From NCBI RefSeq assembly GCF_001419745.1, contig NZ_LIRJ01000106.1:1-34173 (forward strand): a stretch of 34,173 nt of DNA. The letters run 5' to 3'. The notes beneath the pieces were generated by a model, which saw nothing but the letters and a program-made list of their open reading frames with translations, did no database searches and had not been told where the DNA came from. The position numbers were made by a program, and so were the translations under genes. This document shows, one piece after another, positions 7,648 to 15,623 of this stretch. Every line of letters begins with the position of its first letter. Within the stretch, counting starts at the first letter, position 1. The stretch is from Streptomyces silaceus. Lineage in GTDB: Bacteria > Actinomycetota > Actinomycetes > Streptomycetales > Streptomycetaceae.

Positions 7648-8341
7648 CCAGTGTCAAGTCATCGCACCGTATCAGCAGCACATAAGCCCCTCAAGGCGCG
7701 TTAAAGATCGCGAAGCTCACAGCCACCATCGTTATCCACGCGCAATCCGCGCGCTCTGGTTCCACCCGGTTCCACGGTCGTTCCTGGGTCACAGGAGTTC
7801 ACGCGCGTGTGCGTACGCGAAGATTGACGCTTTGCACAACCGGGGGCGCGGGGCCCGGTGACGGAGCCCGCACGAACCTCACACACAGCCCTCGCCGGGC
7901 CGCACCATGATCGACCAGCGACAAGGGGGACGCCGGAGGGGGTACGGCCGGTTCCCGGCTGCTACACCTCGGGGCGGGGGTGGACCGAAGAGATTCGGCC
8001 GCGTTTCGGGCATCGGCACGGGATGCCTGCGAGTTCTCCGCAGGATCCACGCAACTCCGCGGGGGCGGAGGCGAGGACCGGACGAGGGCCAGGCGAGGAC
8101 CCGGCGAGGGCGGGGCGGGGTCGGAGCGAGGCGGATTGGGCGATATCCACGAGTTGCGGCAATTACGATCGATGCCGGAACTGTCGTCACTCGTACGAGA
8201 GTTGCCGCGCCGGAAGACCGAAGGTCCCCGGCGGGGGGCGCCGACAAGGACATCGAGCAACCCCACCACGCAGTGAACCCGCACCCCCCATTCCCCCTCT
8301 CACATTCCGCGCGAGGATTCAGCGGGGAATGACGGAGAGCC

Positions 8342-8367
8342 GAATTGGTTGAACACCAGACCAATTC
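8342..8367. promoter_or_regulatory. Inverted repeat, operator candidate upstream of protease gene
   Basis: GAATTGGT (8342-8349) and ACCAATTC (8360-8367) form a perfect 8-bp inverted repeat with a 10-bp spacer, AT-rich against a GC-rich background. A further half site, ATTGGT, lies at 8404-8409. The set sits 120-190 bp upstream of the protease start, fitting a dimeric regulator site. Confidence 0.4.
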
Positions 8368-8530
8368 ACGGCCCGACCACCGGAGTTGCTCTCTCACCGC
8401 CCCATTGGTCCGGACCTTTCGCGCGCACGGCGCGACGCAGCGAGAAGGCGGAGGGAAATCAGACTCCGTCCGCATCAAGTAGCGCGCCGGGTACCGCAAT
8501 TCCTGTCGTACGAAAGAGAACCAACCCCCC

Positions 8531-9439
8531 ATGAGAACTTCCGCACGCAAGAACAAGACGTCCGCGTCCAAGTCCGTGACCAGGTCCTCGGCCAGGTCCG
8601 TGGCCGCGGGGCTCGCCGCGACCGGCGCCGCCCTGGCGATGGTCGCCACCTCCGCGCCCACCGCGCACGCGATCATCGGCGGCACCGAAGTCTCCAACGA
8701 CACCTACCCGTTCATGACGGCGCTCCTCGAGAAGGGCCCCGGCAGCGCGCGTGACCGCCAGTTCTGCGGCGGCAGCCTGGTCACGCCGGACACCATCGCG
8801 ACGGCGGCGCACTGCCTGGTCGACGAGGCGGGCAAGCCGGTCAAGCCGAAGACGCTGCAGGTCGCGGTGGGCCGCACGGTCCTCTCGTCCAAGCAGGGCC
8901 AGATACGGAACATCGCCAAGGGCGGCGTGGTCGTGCACCCGCGCTACCTCAAGGGCCAGGAGGCATACGACGTCGCGTTCCTCCAGTTGGAGAAGCCGGT
9001 ACGCGGCATCTCCCCCGTGGCGCTGCCCACGCAGGGCACCGACGCGCTGATCCGCCCGGGCCAGAAGGCGACGGTCGCGGGCTGGGGCAACACGGACACG
9101 GAACTCCCCTACACCCCGGACCGCCTGCGCCAGGTGAAGGTCCCGATCCTCTCCCACGCGGAGTGCAGGACGAGCTACAAGGAGTACGACGCGAAGGTCA
9201 ACTTCTGCGCCGGCGTGGAGACCAAGGACTCCTGCCAGGGCGACAGCGGCGGCCCGATCTTCCGCAAGGTCCCCGGCCGCGAAGCCCCGATCCTGGTGGG
9301 TGTCGTCTCCTACGGCGACGGCTGCGGCGCCCAGGGCGCCCCCGGCGTCTACACGTCCCTGAGCTCGGACAAGCTGTGGAAGACGCTGGGCGACTCGGCG
9401 TCGGCGAAGAAGGTGAAGAGGGCGCTGAACCGGCGTTGA
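8531..9439 (+). CDS. Secreted trypsin-like serine protease (S1 family)
   Basis: A 302-residue secreted endopeptidase. A long signal peptide (basic residues 1-25, hydrophobic core about 24-40) ends in the signal peptidase site AHA at 45-47. The mature chain would start directly with IIGG (48-51), the free N-terminus that inserts into the active site in active chymotrypsin-fold enzymes. The catalytic triad is His94 (TAAHC), Asp147 (YDVAFL) and Ser239 (GDSGG). Asp233 in KDSCQGDSGG takes the S1-pocket place of trypsin Asp189, which predicts cleavage after Lys/Arg. Cysteines flank His94 and Ser239 as in trypsin. A 14-bp terminator follows. It has no linked inhibitor gene in the window. Confidence 0.93.
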   Translation: MRTSARKNKTSASKSVTRSSARSVAAGLAATGAALAMVATSAPTAHAIIGGTEVSNDTYPFMTALLEKGPGSARDRQFCGGSLVTPDTIATAAHCLVDEAGKPVKPKTLQVAVGRTVLSSKQGQIRNIAKGGVVVHPRYLKGQEAYDVAFLQLEKPVRGISPVALPTQGTDALIRPGQKATVAGWGNTDTELPYTPDRLRQVKVPILSHAECRTSYKEYDAKVNFCAGVETKDSCQGDSGGPIFRKVPGREAPILVGVVSYGDGCGAQGAPGVYTSLSSDKLWKTLGDSASAKKVKRALNRR

Positions 9440-9473
9440 GCCTGAATCGGCCGACGGGCCGACGGTGACGGTT

Positions 9474-9504
9474 CCGGGTCGGCGTGACGCTCACGCCGAC
9501 CCGG
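9474..9504. terminator. Strong bidirectional hairpin terminator
   Basis: A perfect 14-bp stem (CCGGGTCGGCGTGA/TCACGCCGACCCGG) with a 3-nt loop lies 35 bp after the protease stop and at the 3' end of the converging gene. It lacks a T-run, as is usual in Streptomyces. Confidence 0.75.
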
Positions 9505-10045
9505 GCCGCACGCCGCGGTCCAGGGCCGTACGCCGCCATACGCCCGAGGTCTCCCCGCTGATCCGCCGCGCCGGCGCGGGCCGGCGCCTGAAGCGCGGCG
9601 ATGCCCACGGCGTGCGGCTGCCGCTCGTCACCGGCGGCCACCTGACAGACGCCACCACGCCATTCGGCACGCCACACCTGCCCGCGCCGGTTCTCCCACT
9701 CCACGAAGCCGCCGTCGGCGCCGTCCAGCAGGCCGAGTTCGCGCAACAGCGTGGCGAGCGGCGCGAATCCGCGCTCGTCCCCCTTGCTCCGGCTCTGCGT
9801 CCCCGGAAACCTTCGAGAACACCCAACTGCCGCTTCCCTGAGATGAATTCGGAACTACGATCTCGCGCGTACTCCAGAAGGGCCATGACGAGTTCCTGGT
9901 CGTAGGGACCACGCACGTTGATCTGAAGGAGGGGGCCACCGTCGGCGCTGCGCACCGCAGCGAAGGTGAACAGTGGATTCGGGGACCAGCGCCAGGCGGA
10001 TATCGGCCCGGCGAGATCCGGGGTGTCGTTGGCATTCACATGCAC
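9491..10045 (-). pseudogene. Frameshifted gene of unknown function
   Basis: The GTG at 10045 has GGAGAG 6 nt upstream and opens a protein-like frame (MHVNANDTPDLAGP to LGVLEGF, about 78 residues). At about 9801-9811 (CCCCGGAAACC on the plus strand) the coding character jumps to another frame, which reads GTQSRSKGDERGFAPLATLL, then RELGLLDGADGG and FVEWENRRGQVWRAEWRGG. The original frame becomes Arg/Ser-rich and stops at 9491, inside the terminator; the shifted frame stays open into the antisense of the protease gene, so the true 3' end is unclear. This is either a real inactivating indel or a sequencing error in the short homopolymers. I do not recognise the family. Confidence 0.6.
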
Positions 10046-10083
10046 AGCACGCTCTCCAGAGGCAAGGCGTCATTCGCCGGGCA

Positions 10084-10548
10084 TCAGATGATGTCTGAAG
10101 TCACCTCGACTGCGGTGGGCGCGCGATTCCCCAGGGCACCGACCAGCGACTCCAGCGGAAGCGACCGCCACCAGGAAGAGAAGTCGCCCGGCTCTCCTCG
10201 GAACCACCATTCCTCGCAGTCCCCGAGAGGCTCGGCCTCCGAGGTCACCCGGTAGCGCACTTCGCAGGACACCTGCGCGTGACTCTCGTGCTCCCCGGAG
10301 GAGTCGAGGACCTCGAACTGCCGGGTCAGATTGACGACGAAGAGGGGCTCTCCGGCCAAGGAGTTGATCCCGTACTCGAACAGACACCCGTCGACATCAG
10401 GGCAGTCCGGCACGGAGAAGTCGATGAGGGCGAAATCCGAGAAAGCGTGCAGAGCGGCGACGAGCGGATCCTGCTGTCCGGCGGATTCCGCCGCAAGGAG
10501 GGCCCGGAGCCGGGCAGCGGCTTCCTCGACGGGGACCGTACGCACCAT
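10084..10548 (-). CDS. Hypothetical protein, acidic, ~154 residues
   Basis: A 154-residue acidic cytosolic protein with no signal peptide or membrane helix. GAGG lies upstream of the ATG at 10548. It has an N-terminal amphipathic helix (about residues 5-35) and then a mixed alpha/beta region with two to four cysteines, Trp-rich near CEEWWFRG and SSWWRSL. The next gene downstream, 38 bp away on the same strand, is the frameshifted gene, so the two probably formed one operon. The size and acidity are like those of immunity or SUKH-type proteins, but I cannot see a diagnostic motif. Confidence 0.7.
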   Translation of the reverse strand: MVRTVPVEEAAARLRALLAAESAGQQDPLVAALHAFSDFALIDFSVPDCPDVDGCLFEYGINSLAGEPLFVVNLTRQFEVLDSSGEHESHAQVSCEVRYRVTSEAEPLGDCEEWWFRGEPGDFSSWWRSLPLESLVGALGNRAPTAVEVTSDII

Positions 10549-10600
10549 GTGACCTCATGCCCTTCGCGCCCACTCTGCTCTTGGTCCCCGCCCTGCCCTC

Positions 10601-10636
10601 CGTACCCCTAGTACCCCTCGTACTCCTCCTACTCCG
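10601..10636. repeat. Four imperfect 9-bp tandem repeats over a stop codon
   Basis: Units CGTACCCCT, AGTACCCCT, CGTACTCCT and CCTACTCCG follow one another without gaps. The last two units contain the stop codon and last codons of the minus-strand gene ending at 10629. This probably arose by slippage. Confidence 0.5.
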
Positions 10637-11270
10637 CGAAGCGGAACGTAGAAGTCACCGCGTCGAAGATGTCGAAGAACGAGTCCGCGAGGTCGAGGAT
10701 CTGGCTGCTGCCCGAGACCAGGGCGACCTTGCCCTGCTCACCCGGGAGCGGGATGAAGGTCTGCATCAGGACCACGCGCATCGTGCGGTCGTCGCCGGTC
10801 ACGGTGACGTCCTCCACGCCGTACGTGCGGGCCGCGAGGCCCACGCCCGGGATGTCGACCGTCGTGACCTTGCGCCACGCGTCGCCCTCGCGCTTGGCCT
10901 CGCGCACGCCGAGCTGGGCGACGATGCGCTCGGGGTCCGTCGGCAGGACGTCGCCGTTCGGGGTGCGGGCGCCGACCAGGGAGACGGTGACCGAGCCCGT
11001 GATCGGCGTATCGCCGCCGAAGCTCTCCGCCATGCAGCCGCAGTACAGCGCCCCGGACTGCCACGCGTCCTTCGACGCCTTGCGCAGGAACGCCTCGAAG
11101 GTGTCGCGGTGCGGGGCCAGCTCCGGGCGGGCGCGGACCCGGTCGTTGAGCATCTGCCGGATGGCGGCGTCGCGCGACTCGGGACGCACGTCGAACTCCC
11201 ACCACGTCTCCGGGACCTTGATGCTGAATCCGCCGCGCGCGATGGTCTGCGGTGCTGTGTAGCGGGCCAT
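10629..11270 (-). CDS. Conserved-looking hypothetical protein, 213 residues
   Basis: The start is placed at the ATG of MARYTAPQTIARGGFSIKVP because GGAGAGGG lies 8-10 nt upstream; the longer frame to 11342 is not protein-like. It is a soluble protein without signal peptide. The outline (FSIKVPETWWEF at the start, a long middle, then MQTFIPLPGEQGKVALVSGS and SFFDIFDAVTSTFRF at the end) resembles the Mog1/PsbP-like fold class that often accompanies secretion or polymorphic-toxin loci. This is a pattern judgement only. An internal CGCM pair of cysteines lies near residue 90. Function is unknown. Confidence 0.7.
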   Translation of the reverse strand: MARYTAPQTIARGGFSIKVPETWWEFDVRPESRDAAIRQMLNDRVRARPELAPHRDTFEAFLRKASKDAWQSGALYCGCMAESFGGDTPITGSVTVSLVGARTPNGDVLPTDPERIVAQLGVREAKREGDAWRKVTTVDIPGVGLAARTYGVEDVTVTGDDRTMRVVLMQTFIPLPGEQGKVALVSGSSQILDLADSFFDIFDAVTSTFRFAE

Positions 11271-11361
11271 GGCTGGCACCCTCTCCGTCCCCCGGTGTGG
11301 CTGTTTCCCGGCCGCCAGCCTACGGGGCCGTTCCTGGACCACTCTCCGACCGCTCCCCCGG

Positions 11362-11895
11362 CTACTCCCCGGCGGCTCCGTCGATGCGCTCCCTGAGCAG
11401 ATCGGCGTGGCCGTTGTGGCGGGCGTACTCCTCGATCATGTGCGTGAGGACGTAACGGAGCGAGTACGTGTCGTCGCGGAAGTCGACGGTGACGTCGAGG
11501 GAGTCCATGGCCTCCACGACGGCCCGGGAGCGGGCGCATTCGGCGTGCCAGACCTCGAAGGCCTCGTCGGGGTCGGCGTCGGCGACGTCGAAGTCGGCGT
11601 ACTCGCCGGGGACCCGGCCCTGCCAATTGGCCCTGAGCGCCTCGCCGTTGAGCACGTTCCGGAACCAGCTGCGCTCGACTTCGGCGAGGTGCCGGACCAG
11701 GCCGAGCAACGACATGTACGAGGGCGGCACGGCCCGGTCCTTGAGCTGCTCGGCGGTCAGTCCCGCGCACTTCATCGCGAGGGTTTCGCGCTGGTACTGG
11801 AGGAAGGCGGTGAGCGAGACGCGTTCATCTGCTGCGGCGTGCGGGGGTTCGGTCCTGGGACGGGGGGCGGCCACGCGGGCAGGTATCTCGGGCAT
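11362..11895 (-). CDS. DinB-superfamily protein (DUF664-like)
   Basis: A 177-residue protein taken from the ATG at 11895 (MPEIPARVAAP). A longer frame to 11976 exists but its first 27 residues look non-coding, and neither start has a good ribosome site. Helical-bundle features: ERVSLTAFLQYQRETLAMK, then SLLGLVRHLAEVERSWF with the first candidate metal ligand His, and a C-terminal THMIEEYARHNGHADLLRER that carries the remaining His residues. These are the hallmarks of DUF664/DinB four-helix proteins, which are metal-dependent thiol-transferase-like enzymes of mostly unknown substrate. It is not clearly linked to its neighbours. Confidence 0.85.
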   Translation of the reverse strand: MPEIPARVAAPRPRTEPPHAAADERVSLTAFLQYQRETLAMKCAGLTAEQLKDRAVPPSYMSLLGLVRHLAEVERSWFRNVLNGEALRANWQGRVPGEYADFDVADADPDEAFEVWHAECARSRAVVEAMDSLDVTVDFRDDTYSLRYVLTHMIEEYARHNGHADLLRERIDGAAGE

Positions 11896-12092
11896 CGGGC
11901 CATCATGCCGAGCGAGTGGCGGGCCGTGCTCGGAATTTATGCGGGCATGGAAACCGGCGCCATTCGTCCGCTCCATGTACGAACTGGCCTAATTTGATCC
12001 GGGATATCGGACATCTACGCCCGGTGGGCGAGACATTCCCCGTTCGGCAAAGTTAGCCCTAGCGAAGCCATTGACCACTTCAGCACCTTCGG

Positions 12093-12314
12093 ATGGCTTG
12101 TCGAACTGTCGCCCCCATCCGACCCATTGCCGTCTCGCTCACGGCGGCCGCAGCCCTCCTGCCGACGGCGTGTGGAGGCGGGGACGGTGGCGACGGTGGC
12201 TCCGGGAAGGACAAGATCGCCGGGGCCGATGAGGGCAGCGGCAAGAAGAGCGAGCCCCCGCACGCGGGGAAGAGCGAAGCCCCGGGGATCGACCGGCCGA
12301 ATATGAAGCTCCCA
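12093..12314 (+). pseudogene. Truncated lipoprotein gene, paralogue of the 18311 gene
   Basis: The ATG opens a lipoprotein signal with LLPTAC as lipobox, then KDKIAGADEGSGKKSE and GIDRPNMKLP. This matches the intact lipoprotein at 18311 (DKITGADQGDAKSA, SVDRPKITLP) in order and spacing. Homology stops at about 12310; in the same frame the rest is Arg/Pro-rich and ends after 111 codons. In another frame an unrelated nuclease fragment begins at exactly this point, so the gene lost its 3' three quarters in a deletion or recombination. A short secreted peptide could still be made. Confidence 0.7.
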
Positions 12315-12624
12315 CGAAGAGACCGCGAGGATCTTCGCGGAACTGACCGAACTCGGCCTGGGCAGCGCCCCGGCCGCCCAGACCTGGAGGGACCTAGTGA
12401 CCGTCGACCTCTCCTTCTTCCACTCTGAGACCTCTCAGCGGCTGCGCGCGGAGGGCCGCGCCGAGGACATCCTCCGCATCCTCGACCGCCGCGGCATCGA
12501 GGTCCCCGACCCCGCACGCGAGCGCGTCACCACCTGCACCGACCTCGACACGCTCGGCACATGGCTCGACCGCGCCCTCACCATCACCACCGCCGAGGAA
12601 CTATTCACGGAGCCGACGGCCTGA
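12313..12624 (+). pseudogene. C-terminal remnant of an Rpn/YhgA-like nuclease-family gene
   Basis: The frame from 12313 to the stop at 12624 (103 residues) reads HEETARIFAELTELGLGSAP, then WRDLVTVDLSFFHSETSQRL and RAEDILRILDRRGIEVPD. I recognise this as the C-terminal part of a family of about 290-300 residues that is very common in Streptomyces and belongs to the Rpn/PD-(D/E)XK recombination-promoting nuclease group. The catalytic N-terminal two thirds are absent, and there is no start codon at the junction; the GTG at 12397 could only yield a 75-residue piece. It is therefore a relic, fused end to end with a truncated lipoprotein gene. Confidence 0.7.
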
Positions 12625-12655
12625 GGGCCTGAAGGCCCGAAGGCACCCGGGTGCC
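12625..12655. terminator. Two small hairpins after the relic
   Basis: GGGCC/GGCCC with a TGAA loop (12625-12638) and GGCACCC/GGGTGCC (12642-12655) follow the remnant stop and precede the converging membrane-protein gene. Together they may act as a bidirectional terminator. Confidence 0.4.
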
Positions 12656-12699
12656 ACCGGCCACTCCGTCCCCTCGGCCAGTGGCGACATCTGCTGGCC

Positions 12700-13209
12700 T
12701 CAGCCGATCGGCCCCCAGTCACGCCGCGGCCGCTCCGGCTCCGCGGGGACCGGAGGCGTACGCCTCCGCCCCGACCGCGCATCACTCACCAGCCCGAACA
12801 GCAGCGCGACGAGGCCGCCGATCGCGGGCAGTCCAAGGAGCCCCGCGAACCCGATCGAGAACCACCCCTGGCTGTTGCCGCCACTCAGGTCGCGGATCCC
12901 GGTGACAGCGAGCGTCGTAACCAGGACGGCCCAAGGCAGCACCCACGGCCAGGGATTGGGCTCAGGAACCGGCTCCGCGCGGCGACCGTCGCAGTAGGCC
13001 GCGTACCAGTAACGAGCGCACCACCAGGCGACCGTGAACGTGGACAGCGCCCCGGCCGCGAGCCCGGCACGCGCCCAGGCACCGATGCCGTCGCCGAACG
13101 CAACGAAGGTCAGGACCGCCCCGACGAACGCCATGAAGAAGAACAGCGTCATGCCGACAACCAGACGGTGCCGACGGCTGCCGTCAAGGGCCCGAGGCGA
13201 GATGTACAT
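12700..13209 (-). CDS. Small integral membrane protein, four helices
   Basis: A 169-residue protein with four predicted membrane helices, at about residues 16-38, 46-66, 86-104 and 115-141, and a Pro/Arg-rich cytosolic tail. AGGGTG lies about 5 nt upstream of the ATG at 13209. No enzymatic motif is visible. It stands alone between gene debris and the secretion cassette; its function is unknown. Confidence 0.75.
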   Translation of the reverse strand: MYISPRALDGSRRHRLVVGMTLFFFMAFVGAVLTFVAFGDGIGAWARAGLAAGALSTFTVAWWCARYWYAAYCDGRRAEPVPEPNPWPWVLPWAVLVTTLAVTGIRDLSGGNSQGWFSIGFAGLLGLPAIGGLVALLFGLVSDARSGRRRTPPVPAEPERPRRDWGPIG

Positions 13210-13660
13210 GACGACACCCTAGGGGCGCTTCCCGCCGGCGCGACCATGGCACGGTGTTGCCCCGCACACAACCGCGTACCGCATGAACACCGCTTGGGCC
13301 GCGACAAGTGCCGTACAGATCACGCGAGTACCGTTTAACTTGCGACGGCCGCTCCCGGCTCGCACCCGGCCCCGATGCCACGTACAGCCACGGCGGCCGC
13401 CACGCGCACCCCAGGGAACCCCGGCATCTGGCAACCGCGTGACGTCCACGCTGGCGGCGGAGTCGAGAAGCACAACGGCACGGGACGTCAACTGCCCTTG
13501 CCCGCTCGTGTTCCTCACCTCACGCCCCAGCACACATATACTACTTGCCTAGTTTTGCCCGACTATTGCTCCTGGCGGAACCAGTAACCCCCCAGATAAC
13601 GTCGAGCCGTTGGGGACACCCTCGCCCCAATGAGCTCAGGAACCACCAAGGAGCAGGCCC
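13210..13660. other. Non-coding region upstream of the 13661 cassette
   Basis: About 450 bp without a convincing gene; the open frames here lack ribosome sites and are composition-driven. It contains a TATACT hexamer at 13537-13542 (candidate -10, no clear -35) and the 70-bp element repeated at 18229-18297. It is AT-richer than its surroundings near 13530-13600, which fits a promoter. Confidence 0.5.
13560..13629 (+). promoter_or_regulatory. Repeated upstream element, copy A
   Basis: This matches copy B at 18229-18297 along its length, with shared blocks CCTGGCGGA, AACCCC, CGTCG, CCGTTGG, GACACCC and CTCGCCCCA. It ends 31 bp before the GTG of the 13661 gene. Sharing an upstream element suggests a common promoter or a duplicated 5' region. 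Confidence 0.5.
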
Positions 13661-14698
13661 GTGGGCTTCAAGGGAATGGACGACGTCCAGGCACCCAAAT
13701 TGGCGGCTGCCGTCGACGTCATGGGAGGAACTCTCACCATCCAAGGCGGCTTGATTAACGGAATTCTGGAGAAATGGAACGCCAAGGCCGAAGGAGTTTC
13801 CTCCTTCCCCAAGAAGGCGTCCTGGGCAACAGACGAAGCAAAGGACATCCGACGCCGTCTCGGAATCGCCAAGGACGACCCGGAAGCCGTCCTCACCTTC
13901 GCCAGTCTCGCGGGCGCCTTGGAGACCTGGAAGGAATTTCAAGAGGGAACGCTCAAAGACATCAAGACGCCTCTCAAAATCCTCAAGATTCCCACGGCCA
14001 TAGAAGCCTCGATGCACCTCTACGCGCGATGGCAGCAGGGGCAGAACGTCGCGGGCGCGCGGGCTGTCTGGGAGCTCAACAAGTACTTCGGTTCGTCGGC
14101 CGACCGCATCAAGGCGAAGCGCGGCGAGCTCCTCAGAGAACTCCTCAAGGACCAGAAGATCCGCAACTGGTACAAGGAGCCCTGGAAGTGGCAGCAGGCG
14201 GTCCGACGCACTGCCATGCGCCTGAAGATTCCGTTCGCGGAAAAGCTTTTCAAGAACGCCCCGGGCGTAGGCAAGCTCGCGACTCGCGTCTTCCTGCCGC
14301 TAAGCGTCCTCCACGGCGTCAAGCAGATGTTCCTCCCGGATCACAAGGGCGCGTACGGCGTAGCCGACCGCGGCATGGGATTCCTAGAGGCGGGCGGCGC
14401 CGCTGCCGTCCTCGGCGGCGCAAGCGCCGCCACGGCGCTGGGCGCCTCGGCGACCGTGGCGGCCGCGGTGCCCGTCGTGGGCTGGGTCGCGCTCGGTGTG
14501 GCCGGTGCCTATTTCCTTGGAAGCTGGGGCTGGGACAAGTGGGGCGACGACATCAAGTCCGGCGCCAAACACGCCTGGAACGCCACCAAGGAGTGGGGCG
14601 GAAAAGTCAAGGACAAGGGCAAGGAAATCGTTGACGGCGCCAAGAGCGCGGTCACCAACCTAGTACCCAACGCCGTCAAGAAGTACAAATTCTGGTAA
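13661..14698 (+). CDS. Candidate T7SS effector with hydrophobic, colicin-like segment
   Basis: A 345-residue protein with GTG start and AAGGAG 7 nt upstream. Residues 1-230 are mostly helical and basic (several KxxR and Trp-rich stretches such as NWYKEPWKW near 169-177). Residues about 240-290 form a Gly/Ala-rich hydrophobic hairpin (GGAAAVLGGASAAT, VAAAVPVVGWVALGVAGAY) resembling the membrane-inserting part of pore-forming bacteriocins and of membrane-depolarising T7SS toxins. An amphipathic Lys/Trp-rich tail follows. There is no Sec signal peptide. It heads a four-gene cassette with a WXG100 gene, which suggests ESX-type export. The toxin role is inference; an intracellular structural role is the main alternative. 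Confidence 0.6.
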   Translation: MGFKGMDDVQAPKLAAAVDVMGGTLTIQGGLINGILEKWNAKAEGVSSFPKKASWATDEAKDIRRRLGIAKDDPEAVLTFASLAGALETWKEFQEGTLKDIKTPLKILKIPTAIEASMHLYARWQQGQNVAGARAVWELNKYFGSSADRIKAKRGELLRELLKDQKIRNWYKEPWKWQQAVRRTAMRLKIPFAEKLFKNAPGVGKLATRVFLPLSVLHGVKQMFLPDHKGAYGVADRGMGFLEAGGAAAVLGGASAATALGASATVAAAVPVVGWVALGVAGAYFLGSWGWDKWGDDIKSGAKHAWNATKEWGGKVKDKGKEIVDGAKSAVTNLVPNAVKKYKFW

Positions 14699-14725
14699 CG
14701 AGCAGCGAGCATCGGAAAAACCATC

Positions 14726-15610
14726 ATGCAAAGCAGCAACAAAACTCCTGGAATCGGCGCCAACATCGACGTCGACCTGGACATGGAGCTCCAGGAGTTC
14801 CGGGGCATTCTGGCCGAGGCGCTCGCCGAGGGTGGCACGCAGCCCCTCCTCCGTCTCACGGACGAGGAGATCGCGGTCCTCGACCCGGACTCGCTGACCG
14901 AATGCGTGGCACCGACTCCCCACATCGGTGAACTCTCTGCCCAGGAGCGGGAGTGGGCGTACGCCACCGCCCTGCGCTCCCTCGTCTCTCGCGAGGCCGT
15001 GGAGATCGCCAACATCGAGGAGCTCGACGCGGTCCTGCGCTCGGCGGAGTCGAACCCCGAGAGCGCGAACACCCCCTCTGGTGTGGACGCCGACATGCGC
15101 ATCGCCCCCGAGGTCAGCCTCGCCCTGGCCCTGCGCCGAACTGCCTCCCGTGCGCTGGCGGTTGAGCAGCACACCTCCAGCGGCGCCACGCACATGCTGG
15201 TGTACGTGCACGGCGAGGACCTCTACCTGGTGGAGCGCGTCACCTCCGGCGGCTTGCACATGTTCACCCTGGCCGCCTCCGCCAAGGACGCGGCGGACAT
15301 GGTGCTGCTGTTCGTCGACCCCTTCGAGGTCGCCGACAAGGACGGCCGCACCCTGCAGCTGACCCCGGAGCAGATCAGCACGGAGAACGTCGACACCGCT
15401 CTCTCCAAGGCCATCAACAACGCCCTGGTGGTCGGCCAGACGGTCCTGCTTTCCGATGCCCCGGGTCCGCTGCTGACCACGTATGCGACGGAACAGGCCC
15501 TGTGGACGGTGTACGTCGAGAAGCCCAACGCGCCCACCGGCATCCAGGCGCGTCCTGTCGGCAAGAACACCCTGCGCAAGATGATGACCAACCTGATCAC
15601 TCAAGGCTGA
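14726..15610 (+). CDS. Cytosolic protein, possible EspG-like chaperone
   Basis: A 294-residue acidic soluble protein, 27 bp after the preceding gene. The N-terminal part is helical and acidic. A central [20 protein letters not shown] is followed by beta strands ([27 protein letters not shown]) and an alternating C-terminal half ending [18 protein letters not shown]. This layout of a beta sheet with flanking helices, and the position between a putative substrate and a WXG100 gene, recall EspG-type ESX chaperones. Sequence likeness is weak, so EspG is only a hypothesis; an immunity protein is the alternative. The ribosome site is poor, so coupling to the upstream gene is likely. Confidence 0.55.
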   Translation: MQSSNKTPGIGANIDVDLDMELQEFRGILAEALAEGGTQPLLRLTDEEIAVLDPDSLTECVAPTPHIGELSAQEREWAYATALRSLVSREAVEIANIEELDAVLRSAESNPESANTPSGVDADMRIAPEVSLALALRRTASRALAVEQHTSSGATHMLVYVHGEDLYLVERVTSGGLHMFTLAASAKDAADMVLLFVDPFEVADKDGRTLQLTPEQISTENVDTALSKAINNALVVGQTVLLSDAPGPLLTTYATEQALWTVYVEKPNAPTGIQARPVGKNTLRKMMTNLITQG

Positions 15611-15623
15611 GGAAGGCCGCACG

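Larger units (their letters stand above)
7509..8530. other. Non-coding ~1 kb region upstream of Tad operon and protease gene
   Basis: This stretch separates the divergent starts of the Tad operon and the protease gene. Open frames here (for example the minus-strand ones covering 7799-8284 and 7879-8703) are Arg/Pro/Ser-rich and have no ribosome site, so I do not call genes. It holds direct repeats at 7564-7607, a hairpin at 7621-7647, a G-rich purine tract around 8060-8135 and an inverted repeat at 8342-8367. Promoters for both directions are expected here, but I cannot place them with confidence. Confidence 0.5.

Noticed and set aside
7730..7740. TTATCCAC as a DnaA box
   Set aside because: A single near match is expected by chance, with no cluster of boxes and no dnaA/dnaN nearby.
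8060..8135. G-rich tract as a G-quadruplex switch
   Set aside because: There are only three close G-runs of three or more, with long loops to the next; this is not a strong quadruplex motif.
7799..8703. Minus-strand frames in the 1-kb non-coding region
   Set aside because: Products are Ser/Pro/Arg-rich without motifs or ribosome sites, and the longer one overlaps the protease signal-peptide region in antisense.
13283..13552. 89-codon plus-strand frame before the 13661 gene
   Set aside because: Pro/Arg-rich, no ribosome site, and it overlaps the AT-richer promoter-like region.
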